Shown: positions 1 to 13,700 of the stretch, piece after piece
Layout of the letters: every line of letters starts with the position of its first letter
Numbering within the stretch: position 1 is the stretch's first letter
DNA from: Gonium pectorale
Taxonomy: Eukaryota; Chlorophyta; Chlorophyceae; Chlamydomonadales; Volvocaceae
DNA length: 23,167 nt
Direction: 5' to 3'
Assembly (NCBI GenBank): GCA_001584585.1
Contig: LSYV01000075.1
Coordinates: 233,129 to 256,295, forward strand
The notes under the pieces: model-generated
The model's input: the letters and a program-made list of their open reading frames with translations, nothing else
Told to the model about the DNA's origin: nothing
The model's database searches: none
Translations under genes and position numbers: made by a program

Positions 1-2
1 AT

Positions 3-2737
3 GCGGAGCGCGTGCTGACGGCGCTGGCGGCGGTGCGCGACAACGCGTGGCAGAACGTGGAGGGTGAGGGAGCCGGGCGGCGGCGGACTTTGGGACGGGG
101 TGGGAGGGCGTGTGGGGCGGGGAGACGGGGACGGTGAGGGAGCGGGCGGTGCGGGACCACGCGCGGCAGGTTCGATGTTGATGCTGATGGCGTTTGGCTG
201 CGGAACGCAACCGCGGCGCCCTCTTCACCGGCTCAACAGGTGACGCCGCCCTGCACCGCCTTTCAAACCCCCACCCCCCGCTTGAGACCGGGCGCACATC
301 TCCCCCCGATCCCGCTCCCTTGCCTCAAGTGTCTTACCTCCCCTTTCCCCGCCGCCTCCCCCCGGGACGCCCTCAGCCGGTTCCTTCGCGCTCCAGTCGG
401 CGCTGGGCACGCCCGCCACCATCGCCGCCACGCGGCCGCTGCAGGCGCGCCTGCCCTGGTCCTTCGTGACCGTGGACGCCTCCCTGACGGCCGCGGTGGC
501 CAACCAGCGGGCGGCCCTTAAAGCGGCGGTGGCGGAGCTGGAGGCGCAGCGGCGTCAGGCGGCCAGCGGAGCCAACAGGGACGGGTCGCTGGAGAAGATG
601 GTGAGCCGCATGCCCGGTGTGCGCTTGCGGGCCGCCCGTGTGTGCATGTGTGTGTTATGTATGCGTAACGGTATGCTCAAAACAGTTATCTATAAACGTC
701 AAAACAGTTATATTAGTGCATGCGTGTGCATGTGTGTATGTGTTTGATGGATCGAACAGGCGCAGTGCGGTGGTGTAACTTTGGTGCGTTGTGATGTGTC
801 AGGGCCCTCCTCATCGGCACCAGTCGCAGCCCACGTCCTCATCCCGCACCCCTCCCCACCGCCCCACCCGCGCCCCTAGGCCCAAGCCAAGCAGCTGCTG
901 CGTAAAGCAGAGAAACTGCGGGCCGACAGCCGGGAGAGCAGCCAGCTGGAGAGCACGTGGAGGGCGTTCCAGGTGGGTTGGGGTGGCGGCGGGCGGGCGG
1001 GGTTGGGGTTGGGGCTGGGCGCGGCGGGGGCGGGGGGCGGGGGCCGGGCTGCGCGGTGCGGCTCTGCGCCCGGGGGCCCGCGCGCACTGAGCGGGCAGGC
1101 CGGTCCCCATGCCGTTGTCGTCGTACCATTGAGTACCGCACGTTGCCGTATACCGTGCAGGCTACGATGGAGATCCTCATCTGCGTGGACGCCATGGAGG
1201 CGGGCAGCCTGCGGGTGCTGCCGCTGGGGCTGCTGGCCAGGAACATCCAGGTGGGGTAGGGTGGGGGGCGGGGCGGGGCGGGTGACAGCGCATGCCGCCC
1301 CTGTCCCCGCCCTCTCACATACGCCAAACCTCCCCGTCGCCACCCTCGCGGCTATTGCCCAGGTGGTTGTGCACCCACGCACCCATCCTCGCCCGTGCCC
1401 CCACCATATATATGCGCCTTCATCTTCATCACCCTCCCACGCCATCATCCCCCTCACCCTAATGGTCCCTCACATGGACGTGGACCGTATGACACCCTGA
1501 GCTTCCCTCTCGCTCACACGTACGCGCGCGCAGGGCGGCAACGAGCTGTGGCTGGCCATGGCGCTCTCGCACCCCGCGCTGCAGCGCCTGTCCGGCCCCG
1601 CCCTGGCGGCGCTGCTGGGGGCGCTGCTGAGCCCCGAGGTGCGGCCGCGTGCGGTGCACCGCTACGGGGCATTCCTATCGGTGGACGCTCCTTTACTCCT
1701 ATGAGAGCCGGCTTGTTGGGTCTTACATTGAAGTTCCTGCAGTGTTTGGCTTTGGCAATGCTGATTTGTGCGCCCTTGTGGCCCAATTGAACAACTGAAG
1801 GCCCGTAAGTTTTCGTTTCCCCCGCATGCTTGATGCATGAGACTCGGCCGCCCTGCCGCGACAACTCGTTTGCAGGTGCTGTCCAAGCCGGTGGCGGTGT
1901 GGGCGGCCTACCCGGTCAGCCCCGAGGTGGAGGCCGCGGTGGAGGCGCTGGAGCCGCAGCGGCAGCTGCTGCAGGAGCTGCAGACGGACGCGGGGCTCAG
2001 CCGCTGGAACGACCCGCTGGCGCTGGACCTGCGGTTCGCGGGTGGGTGGCGACGCGGCGTGGTGTGTGTCCGTGTGGCGAATGTGGGCATGAATGGCGAT
2101 GGCTGTGCGCGGAGGCGTGGCAGCGCGGGGACGCCCTGGTCCCCGCCCGCCCGTGTACACGTCCCCACCCTGGACACGCACAGTTGGGCAGACCCAGCCC
2201 ACCCCACCTTTCCCACCCGGCCGCCCTTTCTTGGCCCTAGCCCTCGCGACCTGCGTCCCCGCGGCACGCGCCCCCCCCCCCCCTGGCCCCCCTCACGCAC
2301 ACACACACACGCCGCCGAACTAACATGCAGGGACATCACCCCTTCGACTGCCTCTGGGGCTGAGTCCTACAACGACACCATCCCTTTCGCGCCTACGCTC
2401 GTCGTATGCGTTTTCCTTTTGAACACACACCGGACCCGGGCGCTTGAGCTTTGCTCTCTAGACGCAATCGGTTTTCCATCAATCTGCCTGACCCCCTCCG
2501 CCACACCGATCCGCGCCCGTAGGCCTGGTGGAGGCGTGGGCCAGCGGCGCCACCTGGTCACAGATCATGTCGGACTCCAACCTGGACGACGGCGACATGG
2601 CCCGCCTGCTCATCCGCACCATCGACCTGCTCAAGCAGCTGCAGCACAACGCGCACCTGCTGCCCGAGCTCAAGGAGGCGGCGGCGGAGGCGCTGCGCGG
2701 CATGGACCGCAAGCCCGTGGCGGAGCTCACGTTCTGA
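3..2737 (+). CDS. ISE2: Ski2-like DExH-box RNA helicase, ISE2-type, C-terminal part (5' truncated)
   Basis: Seven exons can be joined in frame: 3-63, 377-600, 880-972, 1161-1250, 1534-1638, 1876-2041 and 2523-2737 (stop TGA 2735-2737). All introns are GT-AG with phases 1,0,0,0,0,1. They give 317 residues plus stop; the helicase core lies off the left edge. The last exon (WASGATWSQIM, then DDGDMARLLIRTIDLLKQ and MDRKPVAEL) is the hallmark end of the DSHCT-type C-terminal domain of Ski2/Mtr4-family helicases. The closest recalled match is ISE2, a plastid RNA helicase of plants needed for chloroplast RNA processing and plasmodesmal regulation. The preceding exons carry a predicted helical, Q/A/E-rich segment (about residues 60-125) and a KPVAVW strand typical of the family. 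I infer a chloroplast role only from the family; the transit peptide is not visible. A cytosolic or nuclear Ski2/Mtr4 paralogue is the alternative. Confidence 0.78.
601..879 (+). other. intron 2 of the helicase gene, with GT-rich and AT-rich island
   Basis: This 279-nt intron runs from GTGAGC at 601 to an acceptor ending in TAG at 879. It contains two GT/TGCATGTG-rich tracts (about 640-664 and 719-747). These flank an unusually AT-rich stretch with a direct repeat of AAAACAGTTAT at 679-689 and 702-712. Base composition differs sharply from the surrounding GC-rich gene. It may be a small insertion remnant, but no terminal inverted repeat or target duplication is evident. Confidence 0.5.
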
Positions 2738-3558
2738 CGGGCTGGGTAGCGCCCAGCGCGGCAGGGCATGGTGGGAGGGGCCGTGGGTTGGAGGCGGGAG
2801 GCATCCGCCCACGGGTGGCGAACAGTTGGGGCGCGCTGGGCAGAAAAAAAAGCTACGCGCCGAATGGGCCTTGGATTGGTGGTAGAGCCGAGTTTCTGGG
2901 GTTCGGTGGCGAGCGGCGAGCGACCCGCGGGTCGCTAGACTCCGAAAGAGTGCTGGTAGCATGGAGACCGGTCGCTTCCGTGAGTCTGCGTGGGCGCGTG
3001 GGCGCTGTCGGTATGTGGAGTGTGGTACCTGTGCTGAACTCGCACATGAGAGCCGTGGCGAGCGGTGCCGTGGGCTGAGAGGTGAGAGCTGTGAGCGGTG
3101 CCCCGCCGACAATTGCGGGGCTGAGCGCCGAGAGAGACGAGGGAGGGTGTTAGAGAGCAAGAGACAGTCGCGCTCTGCAGTGTTGCAGGGTATGTTCACA
3201 CGCGGTGGCGGGTTTTTGTGTTTCCGCTGTTACCTTCCTTTCGTGACCTGTCGATGCCCCTCGTGTGGCTGGCCGTCGTAAACGGGTGGACAAGGCACAT
3301 GGGAGTTCCTCAGGTGCCTGCTCAAGTGCTAGCGGGCGTTGCGAGTCGGAGCATCGCTAGGCGGCAGGCGGTCATCTGTGGCCCGAACGTTCGAGCTTGA
3401 TAATGGGAAGCTGAGGTAGGGCAAGTGCTGTGTCGTCGCCGGCCTTGTTGCACCGCTTCTGCGCTGCAACCTGGGGTCGATTGAGGTAACGTTAGCGGTT
3501 GTCAGTCGCTCCGCTGCTGTGCTCTGCATAAAAGGAACTGACTGCATGAGCACGGCCG

Positions 3559-3563
3559 TGTAA
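3559..3563 (+). terminator. candidate polyadenylation signal TGTAA (helicase gene, proximal)
   Basis: TGTAA occurs about 820 nt after the stop codon. The motif is known as the poly(A) signal of volvocine algae. A five-base motif occurs often by chance, so which of the two candidates is used cannot be decided here. Confidence 0.3.
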
Positions 3564-3833
3564 GGCTGCTGGCAGGCCCGCCGAGTTGCCCTGGGGCGTG
3601 CCCAGGGCAATCCAGCCCACACACGGTCAGCCGGCAGGGGCCTTGTCCGATGCGAAGAGCAGGAATGAGGAAGGTGTCCGCGTGCACCTCAATTGCAAGG
3701 CCGTTGACAACCAGGGTAGGCCAGAACACGAGACACCTGGCCAGTGCGCCTGGCGGGCAGGGGGGTCGAGACTGTCAAGGCACGCCGCGCGTGCATGGTT
3801 CTGTTATGTTCCCACACGGTTCCGATCGGCACC

Positions 3834-3867
3834 ATATATAGGAGTAGGAGTGACCAGCGGGTATAAG
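3834..3867 (+). promoter_or_regulatory. two TATA-like boxes upstream of RPT6
   Basis: ATATATA at 3834-3840 and TATAAG at 3862-3867 lie 440-470 nt before the RPT6 ATG. They could be core promoter elements giving a long 5' UTR. However, they sit before the distal TGTAA of the upstream gene, so they may simply be part of its 3' UTR. Many algal housekeeping promoters have no TATA box. Confidence 0.2.
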
Positions 3868-3907
3868 TCGGCGATGTGCCGACGGCTGCATAGAAGGGTG
3901 CAGTCAG

Positions 3908-3912
3908 TGTAA
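3908..3912 (+). terminator. candidate polyadenylation signal TGTAA (helicase gene, distal)
   Basis: TGTAA is followed by an AT-rich stretch (about 3926-3990) that contrasts with the GC-rich surroundings. It is the last such motif before the RPT6 start, so it is a reasonable end for the helicase transcript. Confidence 0.35.
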
Positions 3913-4305
3913 AGCCCCAGTCTGAAAACAATTAAACATTGGATTATAACAAGGGGCTACATACTGCAAGGTACAGAAATGCTATTTTGAGTGCATCGGG
4001 GCGAGCGACCGGCTCCACGGGTGCACGGAAGTCCCGGCATTACGTGAAACCGCGTTAAGCAAGCTCACAGTCGCATACCAACGTTCTGTTACTACTGAGT
4101 GCTTTGCAATTCTGTCAGGGCCGTTCCCATCCTTTGAGCGCGAGCGATCTACCCTACGCACGGTCGTTTTGGTTCTCTTTTGTTCCTCAAATCACCGATC
4201 TATACTCCGAACGCTGAAAACCGTCTAGCAGAGCCTAATAGACAAGGAGCAGAGCGGCCAAGAGGCGGGAGAGGCTCGGAGCGCAGCGACCGCAGAGCAG
4301 CAGCG
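3913..4305 (+). other. intergenic spacer and 5' UTR of RPT6
   Basis: This is the relatively AT-rich stretch between the last TGTAA of the helicase gene and the RPT6 start. The RPT6 frame stays open upstream to about 4180 but contains no ATG before 4306, so 4306 is the first usable start. No known proteasome regulatory element was recognised. Confidence 0.45.
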
Positions 4306-9180
<4,875 letters not shown>

Positions 9181-10654
9181 ACAGCATGGAAGGCACAGGG
9201 GCAGAGGGTCTTTGCGTTCCTAGTTGCTTGGGAGGCGTGCCAGCAGGGCAGCTTGCGGTGCTGCACCGCCGCCGTCGCCAGTCGCAGCGGCTGTCGTGTG
9301 GGTTTCAGAGTGGAGTCTCAGTGTCCCGCGGCAGGCGAAGCGCCTTAGCTGCCGCATGCCAATCATTGGGGGGCGTATTGGCGCGGCGGGCATTAGGGCC
9401 TAGTGGTGCGATTGGACTGGGCTCTGCATATGGCCCGGACTGTGCGCGGCGTGCCGGCCCCATCGTCCCACCGGCTGTACGCAGGCTGCGTTTCACGTCA
9501 ATTGAATGTAGCTGAGAAGACAAAAGCGGCTTAGGGAAGTTGGCACGCCATGCTTGGGCGTTGCCGTACCGCAAAGAGCATGATACGGGAGAGAGACGCT
9601 GTCGCGCAAGGGCGCTGGGGTGCATTGCCGGCTCGGGCGTGTAGGCAGGGGGCTTGTAAGCGCTGCTTACGCCTCGGATGCATCCACCGCTGACGGTGTG
9701 TAAGTTGCGTCGCACCTTTGGTACCTGCTCTCTCCCTGTTTGAAGCATGGCTTCCGAGTGCCTGGTTCCCTTGGTGCGGCAACCTCCTACCGTACCCGAC
9801 GCCACTCGAGCAGTGATGTCCCTTGTAACCCCGGTCTGATGCCGGCATCGGAAGCTGTGTGTGGGTCTGCTCGCTGCATTCGGCACGCACGCACTGCTCG
9901 CTCTGCTTGACCCCTGGAGGTGCCCAGCTTAATGTTGCCGTCCCCTCCACTCCTGCCCTGCATACTGGTCACTGAGACGGGCGGCGGCGTGGGCGTCCTC
10001 TACAGTACGGCCTGCAGTGTGGCAACGGCATACCCGTAAAATGCCTGTTGGCAAAAGCGACCATTCCAGAAGACAAGAGGCACGTGTCTGCAGTGCTTCC
10101 ACGGCGCCCAGGACGCAAATGAGCTCTTTGAGCACTAATGTGTGCCCTTTAACCCCTCCGTCACCCCGTAAACAACAACCTGAACCGGTGCCTCTTGCAA
10201 TGTCCTCGTCACATGTGACGAAAAATGCGGCCGGCTGGCCAAACTGTCTTTTTGTGCACGTGCAAATGCGAAGGTACACTGCCCGCCGTCTGCTGGGTCG
10301 CTCAGGGCCGAGTAGATCATACAAGTCTCTGCCAGCAGCTCTTGTACTTACCTACCTGGTGCTTACCTACCGCGTGAGATGAGCGGTCAGGCATGTGGGG
10401 TGTCGGACCCTGGAACAGTGGGTCGCTAAAACGTCTCCAAAAATGCCTGTTCGTAATTGTTATTTTCGAACTTATGAATCACTTGTTTGAAAAACTCGAG
10501 CGTCCTGACAATTTATCGTCGCCGTAGACACGGGCTGGCTGGCTGGCTGCACCAAGCCGCAAGCCATTAACACAGCGCAGTGCTCTTTAACCGGCTTCTC
10601 TCATACTCCAGCGGGCTCCACATACACTTGGAAATAGGCAGAGAATATGATAGA
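9181..10654 (+). other. 3' UTR of RPT6, intergenic spacer and promoter region of the mosaic gene
   Basis: In this 1.47 kb I see no supported gene on either strand. TGTAA motifs at 9655-9659, 9699-9703 and 9824-9828 are candidate RPT6 poly(A) signals. GC content falls towards 10400-10650, with short AT-rich stretches (10436-10515). A small GGCT run (about 10529-10547) lies about 110 nt before the next start codon. No TATA box is clear. Confidence 0.5.
9655..9659 (+). terminator. candidate polyadenylation signal TGTAA for RPT6
   Basis: This is the first TGTAA in the RPT6 3' flank, 475 nt after the stop codon. Similar motifs at 9699-9703 and 9824-9828 are alternatives. Confidence 0.35.
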
Positions 10655-10763
10655 ATGGGTCCAAGGAGAACCAGGACTGCGACGCTCGCTTGTGCACTCT
10701 TGACATTATTAGCATTATTTGTTCACGCTCGGACGGCCAGGGACATTTCCTTCAAAGACACAG
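10655..10763 (+). other. signal-peptide exon of the mosaic gene
   Basis: This exon encodes 36 residues plus one base (phase 1 out). The n-region has three arginines, the h-region is A/L-rich (ACALLTLLALFV), and the VHA or ART-A endings fit signal peptidase. This predicts entry into the secretory pathway. Confidence 0.8.
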
Positions 10764-13700
10764 GTGGGCCACTAGGCACGAATGCGGTACGAGCTGGGAT
10801 GAGTCTACCAACAGGCAGCTTATTAGACTCCGGGGGAGCAGTGCAGCGAACTGGGCCCATAGGCAGGGTAACCCCATTCGGCGTGCGCCCGAGCCTGGAG
10901 CCCCAGCATGTCGTGCAGCACATTGCTGGGAGCTTAAAGGCTGTGCGATTGCGGGCCCTGTCAGCACTGCGGCTGATGTCCCGCGCAGTTTCATGGGCAC
11001 CGTGCGCTTGGCCAGCCGCCCAGGGGCTCGATAACGGAAAGGAAAGGACACCAGGAGCGCAAAAAGCGGTGCTCTGCGGGGCTTGGTGTAGACCAGGTGC
11101 AGTAAACCAGGTGACTAAAGTTGAAACCCACCCTTCTCTCCTGCGCACTCGCAGGCGACACAGGGCTCGCCGCAGCACGTGGCCTCGGAGTACTCTTGGG
11201 TGCGTCTTATGCGTCTAGGAGATGTTGTTGCTGTGGTCGCGTGTGAGGGACACCGCACGCAACACCGCAAGTGTCAGGGGGCGGGTCTGTAATCCACGCT
11301 GCGTGCCGTGCTTCAAGGCCGTGCGACGCTTGGCTAAGCGCGTTGCTGTTGGGCTGGGGCTGAGATGCCCGGGATAGGTTGGGGATGCTGGAGACGGCCG
11401 GTCCTGCACGCTGCTGCTGTGCCAGCTTCCGCTGGGCAGGCCGGGGCTGCTGGGCCCAGCCCTCCAGCCGGCGCCGCCTGAGACGGATGGACGCGCGGCA
11501 CGCCCACGCACCGCTCCTGCTCCTGCGCTGCTCCCGCCGCACGCACCCGTACATGTCGTACGCCGTACGGCACTGTGAGCAGGCCCGTGCGAGCGCTTCT
11601 TCGACCTGTGCGGCCCGCCCTCTGTGGGGAGCTGTGCGTCCATCAGCGTATCCACCTACACCTGCACCTGCGCGGATGGAGCCTACTACGACCAGGAGTC
11701 CAGGAAGTGCCGATGTGAGAGGAGGGCGTGTGGGGGGGGGGTTGTGGGTTGGGGGTGGACTCGCAGGCTGGAGGCGGCAGGGTGTCGCGAGGGTGGGACG
11801 GGGGCGGGGGGTGGGGGTAGAGGGTTGGAAGGTATGGGTGGGGGTGGGGTTGCGATGCGACCGGGGAGCTGTGCATGCTGGGCATCTTACCGACCGAGAG
11901 GGGCCGGGGCGGGGCAGAAGCAGGCGGCATGTTGCGGCGGGATGCGGGATAAGTGGCTGTGCTGGGGCGGGGTGGGCTGCTCGGTGCGTTCGCAGCCATG
12001 CGCTCACGTCGCTACTGGTGCGCATGCCGGTGGACTGCGCCCCGGCCCCCGCCACCCGCCACCCTCAACCGCCACCCTCAACCGCCACCCCACCGCGCTG
12101 TGCCGCGCCGCGCCGCGCAGCCTGCTCTGAGGAGAGCCCGGTCTTCACGACCCGCTTCGAGTCCTGCCCGCTGCTGAACGTGGTCAGCGAGGGCTGCTTC
12201 GCCGACGCGGAGGCGGATGGCGAGGCGGGGCGGCTGGTCCCGCTGCCGCTCACGGCGGCCGCCTCCGGGGGCGGTGCCGGCGGCGGCCTCACGGTGGCGT
12301 CCTGCGCCGTCGCTGCCCTGGACGCGGGTGAGGGTGAGGGTGAGGGCCCACCCTGATGCGAGGGGGCACAGTCGCAGCTGCGGTGACCCCCCGCCACCCC
12401 CCGCCCCGCCCTGGGGGCAAGCCTGGGGTTGAGCACCGTTCCGCGCGGGCGGTGCCGCAGCGGTGATGCGCTATGGCCTATGGCCTATGGCCTATGGCCG
12501 CCGCGTGCTGGCTGGTCGCTCCGCCCCAACCGTCCCGAGTCGAGTTCCGGCCTGTTCCCTCGCCTCCCTCTCTCTCGCGCGCAGGCCAAAACTTGTTCGC
12601 GGTGCAAGCCGGCTCGCTGTGTTTCGGAGGTGCGCGCGGGCATGCGGCTGGGGGAAGGGGGATTGTTCAGTCCGTGGGCAAAAGCTGACTGGGGAAGGGG
12701 GGAGCGGTGCGACGAGCGCACGCCTGGACACGTCTGCGCGCCCGCAGGCGCATTGCGGACTGTTGGGCAGGCTGGCAACGAGCGGTATGGCCCGCCGGTC
12801 CCGTCTCCGGTGTGCGCTGCTCCTCTACGTCGACCATGGCGCCCGGACCGCTCGCTCTTACCGCGACGCGCCAACGCGGTGCCCCACCTCACGCCCGCCA
12901 CGAGCGGAGCCTTGTCTTGTGGCGGGGACGCACATGAGTCCTGCCATCTCCGTCACGAACTGCCTGTCACAGGCACGAACCTGACTCGCGCCAAGAGCCT
13001 GGGCGAGGTGGCGGACTGCTCGCCCTGCTCCGGAGACTCCCAGCAACAGGTAAGGCAACCGGTCCGGAGGCGGCGCCGGCCATTTTGGCGCACCCCACAA
13101 GCCGACCGACCTGACACCGCAGCCCGAGTGCGCACAGCTGGCCGGTCCGTGCCGCCCCAGCTCGCGCCCCCACCCGCACCCCGCCCCTCGCCTCAGCTCC
13201 ACCACCCGCCCACTGATGCACTTTGTTACTTTCGCCCTGGTCGTGCTCCCTCGCTCCCTCTCTCGCCGCCGCAGTGCGGAGGCAGCCTCCGCAACAGCGT
13301 GTACAGCTTTGGTGAGCGCCGGGGCGGGGCGGGGCGGGGTGGGCGGGGCGATGAGGGCCCTTGGGCGGCGTGTCCCCGCCGTGCCGTACCGTGCACGGCA
13401 TTGCACCATCCGGGACGGCACATCAGACATCTCTGGTGCCCACTGATGGGAACGGCAGGTTGCAGGTGACAGTCAGGGCTGCACGGAGGTGGGGCGCCCC
13501 TCCGGCTCGCTCGTCCCGCAGGGGCCGCGCATGCCGTGCATTGCACGGCAGCAGACGGCCCGGGCGTGGTCGCAAATAACGTGCTCTCAAGTCCCTTCCA
13601 CTTCCCCTTATCCTGCCTACTCCCCTTCCCTTATCCTGCCCATTCCCCCGCGCAGCCTACAAGGCCGTCTGCACGACCGACGTGGACGCGGCGGGGGTCG

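Larger units (their letters stand above)
2738..3912 (+). other. 3' UTR and downstream flank of the helicase gene
   Basis: There is no convincing coding sequence here on either strand; the open frames lack family similarity and codon bias. Two TGTAA motifs, the usual polyadenylation signal of Chlamydomonas-type algae, lie at 3559-3563 and 3908-3912. A long 3' UTR of 0.8-1.2 kb is therefore likely. Composition becomes less GC-rich to the right, as expected for a UTR or spacer. Confidence 0.55.

Noticed and set aside
1837..3078. 413-codon open frame on the + strand
   Set aside because: It reads through helicase exon 6 and its intron, then crosses the last exon in the wrong frame (that exon is coded in the frame ending at 2737).
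3586..3912. 108-codon frame between the helicase gene and RPT6
   Set aside because: There is no recognisable domain, start context or exon partner. It lies in the probable 3' UTR.
9305..9886. 193-codon - strand frame in the RPT6 3' flank
   Set aside because: There is no similarity to known families and no promoter or poly(A) arrangement. It is considered chance.
12429..13469. 346-codon open frame on the + strand across the WSC region
   Set aside because: Only the 12973-13049 part matches a domain. The rest is GC-rich intron that stays open by composition; spliced exons give a continuous WSC domain instead.
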